A program made the position numbers and the translations under genes. Shown here one piece after another: positions 1 through 5,660 of a stretch of DNA of 7,596 nucleotides. Source of the DNA: JBCCSZ01 sp039199225 (lineage in GTDB: Bacteria; Bacteroidota; Bacteroidia; Chitinophagales; Saprospiraceae); assembly GCA_039199225.1 (NCBI GenBank), contig JBCCSZ010000349.1:1-7596 (forward strand), written 5' to 3'. Each line of letters begins with the position of its first letter. Within the stretch, counting starts at the first letter, position 1. The notes beneath the pieces are model-generated. The model was not told the DNA's origin. It worked only from the letters and a program-made list of their open reading frames with translations, and did no database searches.

Positions 1-2
1 AA

Positions 3-335
3 GCCCTGGAAAAGGTCAAAGATGCCATCGACCCAAGCCTCATTTTGTTGGGAGATACCAATATTTTGCGCAATGACGAACAGGCCATAGACATTTTTGT
101 GGATCATGGATTTATTGACTTGAACGAAAGTGATGCGGCGACCTATTGGAGTCGGCAATATGGTGAATCGCCCTTTGATAGAATATTCGTGCCGGCAGGA
201 AGGGAGGAATTTAAATACAGTCGGCAGTACGTTTTGCGATCTTCAGACTTGAGTAAACACGATCGTTTTTTATCTGACCATTTTATGATTAAAACCAGTG
301 TGAAAAACTATATAGACGATGCCGATCCGCGTTAA
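3..335 (+). CDS. Endonuclease/exonuclease/phosphatase-fold protein, C-terminal part
   Basis: This is the last 110 codons of a gene that starts upstream of the window; the frame is open from the first complete codon to TAA at 333-335. Members of this fold are metal-dependent phosphodiesterases or phosphatases acting on nucleic acids, lipids or sugar phosphates. Three expected landmarks are visible. GDTN at fragment residues 17-20 follows a hydrophobic strand and matches the GDxN metal/substrate motif. FDRIFV at 58-63 matches the D-x-I-x-V strand. SDHF at 91-94 holds the C-terminal catalytic Asp-His pair. The short acidic tail ends 17 residues after the SDH. The N-terminal half, with the catalytic Glu and any signal peptide, is missing, so the substrate cannot be named. 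The fold assignment is firm; the specific function is unknown. Confidence 0.85.
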   Translation, partial: ALEKVKDAIDPSLILLGDTNILRNDEQAIDIFVDHGFIDLNESDAATYWSRQYGESPFDRIFVPAGREEFKYSRQYVLRSSDLSKHDRFLSDHFMIKTSVKNYIDDADPR

Positions 336-355
336 TCGCATCGACTCTGCAGTAT

Positions 356-395
356 CAGAGGCCACCATCCGGGCTAGGGTAGTGGCCTCTGTTTT
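356..395 (+). terminator. Intrinsic terminator of the phosphatase-fold gene
   Basis: A perfect 10-bp stem (CAGAGGCCAC at 356-365 with GTGGCCTCTG at 382-391) encloses a 16-nt loop and is followed directly by TTTT at 392-395. It begins 21 bases after the stop codon. The other side of the stem is not T-rich in the minus direction, so it should act on plus-strand transcripts only and would not end the convergent gene that stops at 423. Confidence 0.85.
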
Positions 396-422
396 GTAAC
401 TGATGATAGGAATGCTTGCCTA

Positions 423-866
423 TTAGGGCTCATTGATGACCACAGTGGCTGGACCCGGCGAAGAAGGGACGTTCCATCGGGCATAGGTAAAGCGACCATC
501 GCATCGGCCTCCAAGTGTGCTTTGACCACATCCTCCCTGCCAAATTGGATTGTAGCTGATGCCACTTACTCCGCCCACTTGGGTATGCCACCTAACGGCC
601 AGCCAACGGAAGTGTCCGCAAGAGGCATCTCCGGGATGTATCCAGGTGCCGCCAGCTGGGATGGTCGTGATGCTACTGACGTTGCAGGGGGTACAATCCT
701 GGCTACTGCTGTTGTCCACCTGGCTCGCCTGTGCATAAATGGTACAGGAGGTGTTGTTGTGAATGGTCAGTTGGGCAAAGCTCAGCGTCTGGATACCCAA
801 AACAAAGACACAGACCAGCTGGATGGATTGAAGGCGACCGAGTTTAAAGATTGGTTTCATAATCAT
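423..866 (-). CDS. Small cysteine-rich secreted protein of unknown function
   Basis: A 147-residue protein that I do not recognise. The N-terminus is a signal peptide: basic residues up to about 11, a hydrophobic core at about 15-29, and a likely cleavage after Ser-Phe-Ala at residue 31, leaving Gln-32 first. The mature part of about 116 residues has six cysteines (41, 58, 61, 83, 113, 122; 58 and 61 form CTPC), enough for three disulphides, and is rich in Gly, Ser, Thr and Trp, as in a small extracellular beta domain. The opening strand, a Cys soon after, and an IPAGGTW turn at 69-75 loosely recall the first strands of thaumatin-like folds; this is only a resemblance. There is no C-terminal sorting domain. 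ATG at 866 or the in-frame ATG at 860 (residue 3) could be the start; neither has a Shine-Dalgarno. The signal peptide, and six Cys confined to the mature part, argue that it is real. Confidence 0.7.
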   Translation of the reverse strand: MIMKPIFKLGRLQSIQLVCVFVLGIQTLSFAQLTIHNNTSCTIYAQASQVDNSSSQDCTPCNVSSITTIPAGGTWIHPGDASCGHFRWLAVRWHTQVGGVSGISYNPIWQGGCGQSTLGGRCDGRFTYARWNVPSSPGPATVVINEP

Positions 867-1184
867 TTTATTTTATAGGGTTAATAAGTGCTTGTTCTAA
901 ACCAAAATGGCTTTCGTTGCATTTCTTTGATGGCGTCGAATACAAGATAGACCAAGGCACCCTGCAAAACCAATTACAATTTTTTCGATTTTTTCTCTGA
1001 CCCCAATACCTGCCAAAGTGAGCAGCATCCAGTTGGAAAGCAGAACAATCGAATGGATATGGGGATCTGGGAAGTCTTTACTATATTGTACGGAAGACAA
1101 AGGTCGTTCTGAACGCCCAGTATGAAGGTGCGTTTTTGCATCAAAGGCATATTGTTATATCAAAATCCGAGAACAGCATCCTGC
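867..1184. other. Divergent intergenic region with one repeat copy
   Basis: This 318-base spacer lies between the minus-strand secreted-protein gene and the Nudix gene, so it should contain both promoters. I could not find a convincing TAnnTTTG -7 box for either gene. The minus-strand leader just before 866 is A/T-rich with no Shine-Dalgarno. A short minus-strand reading frame (897-1100, starting TTG) and a plus-strand frame open from 931 to 1125 both exist, but neither has a translation signal. The main recognisable content is the diverged repeat at about 972-1125, listed separately. Confidence 0.5.
972..1125 (+). repeat. Diverged repeat, copy 1 (partner at 7119-7275)
   Basis: By eye this stretch aligns along its length with 7119-7275. 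The best core is 1070-1094 against 7223-7247, with 22 of 25 bases identical. ACAATCGAATGG (1045-1056) matches ACCATAGAATGG at 10 of 12. TACAAT (975) and TCGA (985) keep nearly the same distance from the core in both copies, and a 6-base gap separates the two best blocks. On the plus strand, frame 1 reads TIEW, five residues, then KSLLYCTE, and ends at TGA 1123-1125. The boundaries are estimates. No flanking target-site duplication or terminal inverted repeat was recognised. It could be a decayed small gene, a MITE-like element or a regulatory/RNA element. Confidence 0.5.
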
Positions 1185-1709
1185 ATGGAAGAATGGGATA
1201 TTTACGATGAAAATAGAATCAAAACCGGTAAAATTGTTCAGCGAGGCGCCCCTTTGGGCCTCAATGAATTTCACCTGGTTGTACACGTCTGCCTCATCAA
1301 TTCGAACAATCAGCTACTCATTCAACAAAGGCAGCCTTTTAAAGCAGGATGGCCAAATATGTGGGATGTTACGGTTGGTGGCAGCGCTCTTGCTGGTGAA
1401 AATAGTCGCACCGCCGCAGAAAGGGAAGTGTTTGAGGAGATTGGTTACAAGGCCGATTTAAGGGCTGTCAGGCCAGCTTTCACCATCAACTTCAAAAGGG
1501 GATTTGATGATTATTACATTTTGATCGCAGATGTAGACATCCGTCAGCTGAAGTTGCAAAAGTCAGAAGTGCAAAATATCAAATGGGCTGACAAAGAGGA
1601 GGTCATTCACATGATTCGAAAGAAAACATTCATTCCGTATCGCATCAGCTTAATCGAGATGATTTTTGAGATGAAAAATGGATACAGTGCGCATTCAAAG
1701 AATGCCTAA
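1185..1709 (+). CDS. Nudix hydrolase
   Basis: Nudix enzymes hydrolyse a nucleoside diphosphate linked to another group; this is probably a cytosolic housecleaning or nucleotide-derivative hydrolase. Numbered from ATG 1185 (174 aa), the Nudix box is complete: Gly66, x5, Glu72, x7, Arg80-Glu81, Val, Phe, Glu84-Glu85, Ile, Gly87, Tyr88. The opening (MEEWDIYDEN, then KTGK) and WPNMWDVT followed by GGSALAGE fit the YfcD/IPP-isomerase-like Nudix branch. It is probably not an isopentenyl-diphosphate isomerase, because GGSA occupies the place of that enzyme's catalytic CGHP. An upstream in-frame ATG at 1122 would add 21 residues, but those overlap the end of the repeat and look unlike the family, so 1185 is preferred. 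No Shine-Dalgarno precedes either start. It lies 106 bases before the P-loop/DRTGG gene. Family certain, substrate unknown. Confidence 0.9.
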   Translation: MEEWDIYDENRIKTGKIVQRGAPLGLNEFHLVVHVCLINSNNQLLIQQRQPFKAGWPNMWDVTVGGSALAGENSRTAAEREVFEEIGYKADLRAVRPAFTINFKRGFDDYYILIADVDIRQLKLQKSEVQNIKWADKEEVIHMIRKKTFIPYRISLIEMIFEMKNGYSAHSKNA

Positions 1710-1759
1710 ATATCCATTCTTATTGGGACCTTTGCGAAAGATTCTACGATTTCACACAT

Positions 1760-1791
1760 TTTGTGAGGCGAAAATACAAGTGCTAAGTTTT
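1760..1791 (+). promoter_or_regulatory. Candidate Bacteroidota promoter for the P-loop/DRTGG gene
   Basis: TTTG at 1760-1763 and TAAGTTTT at 1784-1791 are separated by 20 bases. This matches the Bacteroidota -33 TTTG / -7 TAnnTTTG arrangement, with one mismatch at the last base of the -7 box. Transcription would begin around 1797, about 20 bases before the ATG at 1816, giving a short A/T-rich leader. It suggests this gene can be transcribed separately from the Nudix gene. Confidence 0.5.
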
Positions 1792-1815
1792 AATTGATCT
1801 TTTTAAAAAAAATGT

Positions 1816-2919
1816 ATGTCAAAAAAAATATTTGTAGCTGCAACTGGGCAACATAAGGGGAAGACCACCTGTACATTGGGTATTGCTGCGGCCTTAAAGA
1901 CCCAAGGTTTCAAGGTGGGCTATTGTAAGCCAGTCGGTCAAAATCACATACTCATCGGCGACCAAACGGTTGATAAAGATGTCATACTATTTGAAAATAT
2001 TTTGGACTTCAAAACACTGCCCGACATCCACAGTCCAGTCATCATTGCATCTGGCGTGACGTCGCAATTTATACAACAACCCGAAAAGTTTTTATTTGCC
2101 GACAGCATTAAAAAAGCAGCCGAATACCTGGAAGATAAATACGATATTGTGGTTTTTGAAGGTACGGGCCATGCAGGGGTTGGAAGCATCGTTGGGCTGT
2201 CCAACGCTCAGGTTGCCAAGATGTTAGATGCCGAAGTGATCATCATAGCTGAGGGTGGAATTGGGAGTACCTTTGATCGGTTGAACATGAACCTGAGTTT
2301 GTTTCGAGAGCAGGGAGTACCCGTGAAGGGGGTTATCATAAATAAAGTTCATCCCGATAAAATTGAACGGGTGACAGATAGTCTTACCAAAGCACTGGGA
2401 AAAATAAATATTTCTGTTTTGGGCGCCTTACCTTATGACAAAGCGCTGTCCTTTCCGCTGATGGGTACCGTCAAACGCGCCATCGGTGGTGTTGTACTTT
2501 TGAACGAAGGACAAATGAACAACCAGGTGGAAGACATCCTTGCAGGATCGACTTTGGAAATAGATGAATTCACCTACTTTCAAAACTTATTGCTCATCGT
2601 AACCCTTGACGGCCTGGATCGCAAGATTGAAAAGATTAAGGAAGAGGCAAAGAGAAAAAATGCAACGGGTTGCCCTCTGAGTGGTGTCATTATCACTGGC
2701 TATAATAAACTCGGGAATGAATCAAAAGATTTTGGTGTGAGCAATGATTACCTCAGACAAAACCAGGTTCCAGTATTGGCGACAAATCTGGATACCTACG
2801 ATACGGTGGTTTCCATCAGTCAGATTGAAGTTAAAATCAATACCAGAACACCCTGGAAAGTTCGAAGAGCCATTGAACTTATTCAAAATAACATTCCCAT
2901 CAATCAGTTGCTTGATTGA
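1816..2919 (+). CDS. BioD-like P-loop NTPase with DRTGG domain (Pta N-terminal-like)
   Basis: A 367-residue cytosolic protein matching the front part of long phosphotransacetylases. An N-terminal dethiobiotin-synthetase-like P-loop domain (about 1-215) carries GQHKGKTT at 11-18 as Walker A, CKPVGQ at 37-42, and VVFEGTGH at 112-119, the counterpart of the EGxGG loop of BioD. Next come a hydrophobic strand and AEGGIGS at 145-151, then GVIINKV at 172-178. A DRTGG-type regulatory domain follows (about 200-315), including ALPYDKALSFP and the Gly-Gly strand at 224-225. The C-terminal acyltransferase domain of Pta is absent and the gene ends normally, so it should not make acetyl phosphate itself. 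Stand-alone proteins of this layout are common and mostly uncharacterised; a regulatory or ligase-like role is inference. No Shine-Dalgarno; an A-run precedes the ATG. Neighbours give no clear pathway. Confidence 0.85.
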   Translation: MSKKIFVAATGQHKGKTTCTLGIAAALKTQGFKVGYCKPVGQNHILIGDQTVDKDVILFENILDFKTLPDIHSPVIIASGVTSQFIQQPEKFLFADSIKKAAEYLEDKYDIVVFEGTGHAGVGSIVGLSNAQVAKMLDAEVIIIAEGGIGSTFDRLNMNLSLFREQGVPVKGVIINKVHPDKIERVTDSLTKALGKINISVLGALPYDKALSFPLMGTVKRAIGGVVLLNEGQMNNQVEDILAGSTLEIDEFTYFQNLLLIVTLDGLDRKIEKIKEEAKRKNATGCPLSGVIITGYNKLGNESKDFGVSNDYLRQNQVPVLATNLDTYDTVVSISQIEVKINTRTPWKVRRAIELIQNNIPINQLLD

Positions 2920-2935
2920 ACATGCTTTTGCATGT
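2920..2935 (+). other. Short hairpin after the P-loop/DRTGG stop codon
   Basis: ACATGC (2920-2925) and GCATGT (2930-2935) pair across a TTTT loop, starting right after the TGA. No U-tract follows, so it is a poor intrinsic terminator; it may act as a 3' stabilising hairpin or be chance. The 103-base spacer that follows shows no clear promoter for the TPR gene. Confidence 0.3.
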
Positions 2936-3022
2936 ATCCGGACTGGTGACTAGTGAACAAGGCACTCAAGTAGTAAGACCGAAAAATTGACCTAATACCT
3001 TCAAGAAAAAAATCCTCCTTTT

Positions 3023-4675
3023 ATGAAGCCAATAACCTCCTTTTCGTTGATGATGGTCCTGCTGATCATGGGCTGCTCGCTTGAAGAGCCTTCCAAAGAT
3101 GCCGTAGCATCTTCAGATGTTAGTCTGGGCAAACTGGAACACAGCTTTATGCTCAGCCCCACCACCCAAGCAAAATTCGATGAAGGCTTGCTGCTTTTAC
3201 ACAATTTTGAATACGAAGATGCATTGACTGCCTTTGAGGAGGCTACCGCTTTGGACAGTACGCAAGTTCTGACGCACTGGGGAGAGGCCATGTGCCATTA
3301 CAAGGCATTGTGGAGATTGCAAAATACAGACAAAGGAAAAGCAATCGTATCCCGACTGGGAGATACCAAAGAGGATCGCTTGGCCGCCATCGACAAGCCA
3401 TTGGAAAAGGCCATGTGGGAGATGGTCGAAATCATGTATGGTGAAGGTGTTTTTGACGATAGGAATAATTCGATCAGAGACCATATGGCATCCATACACA
3501 AGCAATATCCCGAAAATCAAGAGATCGCGGCCTTCTATGCTTTGTCGCTCATTTGGTCTACAGAAGAGTACGGCAATGGCAGCGATGATCTAAGGTTGGC
3601 GGCGGCCATTGCGGATAGCATCATCAAGGTCAACCCGCTCCATCCGGGGGCTTTGCACTACAAGATACATGCCTTGGATGGACCGACCTCTGCCAAGGAT
3701 GCCTTGGATGCGGCCGATGCTTATGCCAAGGTAGCGCCCGATGCGGCACATGCCTTGCACATGCCCTCACACATCTACCTGGCGCTCGGAGAGTGGGACG
3801 GCGTGGTCAATTCCAACCAACGATCCTACGATGCCAGTGTCAAGCGAATGATGGCAAAGGAATTAAAGGATGGCGCCAGGGGCTATCACTCTTTGGCTTG
3901 GTTGCATTATGGACTGTTGCAACAGGGCAAGTATGCGATGGCAGAAAAAATCTTAAATGACATGCTGACCTACGTTCCAAAGGACCCTACAAAGAGGGCT
4001 AGGGGATACTTGGTCGGGATGCAAAGTCGGCAACTGGTAGAAGGCCAACAAGTGGATGCGCAAACCCAGCTTGATCTGGATATTGAGGTGGATGACATCG
4101 GCATTATTCCAAAGTCTGTGCGTAGCATGCTGAGAACGCAGGTGGCATACGCAAAGGAGGACGTCAAAACCATTGCGGATGAAATTGAGTGGCTGGCCGA
4201 TAAAATCTATCTGGATTCTTTAAACATCGAAGATTCTGGCATAGCCATGTGTGCTGCTGGAAATAGTAGATATGCTCCGACGGACAATTCCATAAAAATT
4301 GCCCAAGTGATCTTAGCACAAATGGAAGGATGGAAAGCCCTGTTGGAAGGAGATCAGACTTTGTTTGAAGCTAAAATGAAGAAGGCCGTCGAGCTGGAAG
4401 ACCTAACCAATTTTCCAACCGGCCCACCCGTTATTACAAAACCTTCGTTCGAGCAATATGGCGAGTGGCTATTGGCAAAAGGCCGCCACGAAGAAGCCAA
4501 GCAACAGTTTGACAAATCCTTGTCGCGGATGCCCAAAAGGGCGAAGTCTCTCGAAGGTAAGTTCACAGCGCTCAAAGCGTTGGATCAAACGAGTGAAGTC
4601 ATAAAAGTTCGAGATGAACTACAGGTCTTGTATTCACAGGCCGATTTGGAAGTGAAAAGATTTTTGGTGGAATAA
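3023..4675 (+). CDS. TPR-repeat lipoprotein
   Basis: A 550-residue protein exported and lipidated. A short basic start and hydrophobic stretch end in a lipobox, IMGC, with the lipidated cysteine at residue 18; the following SLEEPSKD gives an acidic, flexible linker. The rest is alpha-helical with tetratricopeptide-like units. One spans about 50-90 (a leading FDEGL, A-F-E-E-A, then HWGEAM). Another covers about 195-265, including HALHMPSHIYLALGEW at 243-258, a signature of a widespread TPR family. Others lie around 290-320 and 477-520. Such proteins serve as periplasmic or outer-membrane scaffolds for protein partners; no catalytic motif is visible and the partner is unknown. The start is fixed by the lipobox. 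The leader lacks a Shine-Dalgarno and actually contains TCCTCC, the sense of the anti-Shine-Dalgarno. It is probably monocistronic, as its flanking spacers are 103 and 338 bases. Confidence 0.88.
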   Translation: MKPITSFSLMMVLLIMGCSLEEPSKDAVASSDVSLGKLEHSFMLSPTTQAKFDEGLLLLHNFEYEDALTAFEEATALDSTQVLTHWGEAMCHYKALWRLQNTDKGKAIVSRLGDTKEDRLAAIDKPLEKAMWEMVEIMYGEGVFDDRNNSIRDHMASIHKQYPENQEIAAFYALSLIWSTEEYGNGSDDLRLAAAIADSIIKVNPLHPGALHYKIHALDGPTSAKDALDAADAYAKVAPDAAHALHMPSHIYLALGEWDGVVNSNQRSYDASVKRMMAKELKDGARGYHSLAWLHYGLLQQGKYAMAEKILNDMLTYVPKDPTKRARGYLVGMQSRQLVEGQQVDAQTQLDLDIEVDDIGIIPKSVRSMLRTQVAYAKEDVKTIADEIEWLADKIYLDSLNIEDSGIAMCAAGNSRYAPTDNSIKIAQVILAQMEGWKALLEGDQTLFEAKMKKAVELEDLTNFPTGPPVITKPSFEQYGEWLLAKGRHEEAKQQFDKSLSRMPKRAKSLEGKFTALKALDQTSEVIKVRDELQVLYSQADLEVKRFLVE

Positions 4676-4786
4676 ATTTTGTGAACAGCTTATCTCTTTA
4701 TTTGGTGCCAATCGGGAGAAGAAGTAGGTGCCATAAATGCGGTAGCGACTTGTCTTTGATTGCCCACAGGTGTGCGCAAAATTGTA

Positions 4787-4794
4787 TATCTTTG
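4787..4794 (+). promoter_or_regulatory. Candidate -7 box (TATCTTTG)
   Basis: TATCTTTG is an exact match to the Bacteroidota -7 consensus TAnnTTTG, inside TTGTATATCTTTG. A TTTG occurs at 4755-4758, but the 28-base gap is longer than the usual 19-21, so the -33 element is weak or absent. Transcription would start near 4800, more than 200 bases before the DinB ATG, through the long inverted repeat. Confidence 0.35.
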
Positions 4795-4925
4795 TCTGGA
4801 ACAAAAAATCTCACATTTTGAAAGCGATCCTCAAATTAGTAATGGCCCAATAATTAGCCATCCATCTCCAAGGCTAATATTTTTCGTTCGGATGCTCTCC
4901 GGGCCTGATTTTCTGTCTATAAATT

Positions 4926-4981
4926 TATTCGTGTATCACTTCAGCGGCACTAAAAATGGCTGTTAAAGTGATACGCGAATA
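4926..4981. repeat. 16-bp inverted repeat forming a long hairpin
   Basis: The arm at 4926-4941 pairs with 4966-4981: sixteen positions, all Watson-Crick except one T-G wobble (4932 with 4975). Inside, CAGC (4942-4945) pairs with GCTG (4959-4962), extending the stem across a three-base bulge. Neither side is followed by a T-run, so it is not a typical terminator. It ends 32 bases before the DinB-like start codon. It may be an operator, a 5' leader structure or a relic of a small mobile element. Confidence 0.7.
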
Positions 4982-5013
4982 GTGAATCCATTAACGAGAC
5001 AATATATTGATTT

Positions 5014-5535
5014 ATGAAAAATCAAGTGGTTAAAAAAAATCCAGCATTTTTGGAATACGTCTATAAATTGAATGAAGGTGTTGCGCTCAAGGAGGCTTTT
5101 AAAATGAGCCTGAAAGCCATTGATGACATCGACATTGCCCAGCTCAAAAGAATTGGGTTGAAAACCTATGAAAAAGACAAATGGACCATTCACACCATCT
5201 TCCAGCATCTCATCGATTGGGAAAGAATTTGGTGTTTTAGAGCAACCCTTTTTGCTCGGGGCGAAGGAAGCATTCCGGAGGCCCACGACCAGGAAATCAT
5301 GGGGCGTCATTCAAATGCGGATGAACTACCAATCGAGCAGTTGATCAACGAACTGCGGATCGTACGCCAATCAACAATGATGATGTTTGAATCATACAAT
5401 GCAAAAATCCTCGAAACCAACTGTCGGTTTTTTGAATACGAAATGCCTCTTTTCGCCATCGGGCTTACCGTCACGGCCCATCAAATACATCATTTTAATG
5501 TCATCCGCGAAAGGTACCTTCCTTTGGATCAATAA
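5014..5535 (+). CDS. DinB-fold protein (DfsB/DinB_2-like)
   Basis: A 173-residue soluble protein of the DinB/YfiT four-helix-bundle fold, a superfamily of metal-binding proteins that includes thiol-dependent transferases and stress-induced proteins. Three histidines are placed as in the family's metal site: His65 in FQHLIDWE (helix 2), and His156 and His160 in TAHQIHHF in the last helix, four residues apart; His159 lies between them. The ending (HHFNVIRERY) is typical of the family's last helix. Length is normal for the family. The ATG at 5014 follows an A/T-rich leader with no Shine-Dalgarno. Upstream lies the inverted repeat at 4926-4981; downstream the haloperoxidase-like gene is convergent, so the gene is probably transcribed alone. 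The true substrate is unknown, and the name does not imply a role in DNA repair. Confidence 0.85.
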   Translation: MKNQVVKKNPAFLEYVYKLNEGVALKEAFKMSLKAIDDIDIAQLKRIGLKTYEKDKWTIHTIFQHLIDWERIWCFRATLFARGEGSIPEAHDQEIMGRHSNADELPIEQLINELRIVRQSTMMMFESYNAKILETNCRFFEYEMPLFAIGLTVTAHQIHHFNVIRERYLPLDQ

Positions 5536-5546
5536 GTAAGGGCTGA

Positions 5547-5592
5547 AGCTGTTGCGCCAATGAATTGCGTAGGCTCATGTGGGCGCAAAGCT
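5547..5592. other. Hairpin between the two convergent genes
   Basis: TTGCGCC (5552-5558) pairs with GGCGCAA (5582-5588), and AGCT (5547-5550) with AGCT (5589-5592) across a single bulged G, giving an 11-bp stem with a 23-base loop. It lies 11 bases after the DinB-like stop codon. Neither side has a clear T-run, so if it contributes to termination it does so weakly. Confidence 0.4.
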
Positions 5593-5608
5593 CGTATGAT
5601 GCATGCTT

Positions 5609-5660
5609 AAGGCTTGTCTGAAAGCCATCCGTTTGGCTGGCCATTCGAGCCTTATTTTTT
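5609..5660 (+). terminator. Possible terminator of the DinB-like gene
   Basis: AAGGCT (5609-5614) pairs with AGCCTT (5648-5653), enclosing a smaller hairpin, AGCCA (5623-5627) with TGGCT (5634-5638). A T-run (TTTTTT at 5655-5660) follows immediately. The right arm and T-run coincide with the last codons and stop of the convergent haloperoxidase-like gene, where the lysine codons supply the T-run. Alternative pairings (GGCTT 5611-5615 with AAGCC 5622-5626) compete, so the call is tentative. Confidence 0.4.

Larger units (their letters stand above)
4676..5013. other. Intergenic region with promoter-like box and long hairpin
   Basis: This 338-base spacer separates the TPR lipoprotein gene from the DinB-like gene. 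No intrinsic terminator with a T-run was found after the stop codon at 4675. An 18-base word at 4675-4692 recurs with one mismatch at 7048-7065. A -7-like box lies at 4787-4794, and a long inverted repeat ends 32 bases before the DinB ATG. The plus-strand open frame 4760-4966 starts inside the promoter-like segment and has no family resemblance, so I do not call it a gene. Confidence 0.5.

Noticed and set aside
522..878. Plus-strand frame of 118 codons
   Set aside because: It is antisense to the signal-peptide gene at 423-866, which has a convincing export signal and a cysteine pattern.
897..1100. Minus-strand frame of 67 codons starting TTG
   Set aside because: No translation signal or family resemblance; it lies over the repeat, and the opposite strand explains the substitutions between the copies better.
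1185..1709. Isopentenyl-diphosphate isomerase
   Set aside because: The active-site CGHP is replaced by GGSA, so only a general Nudix call is safe.
4760..4966. Plus-strand frame of 68 codons
   Set aside because: It starts with TTG ahead of the promoter-like box, ends within the hairpin and has no family resemblance.
4926..4981. Integron attC site or insertion-sequence end
   Set aside because: No attC core sites, integrase, transposase or target duplication is visible; only the inverted repeat itself is supported.
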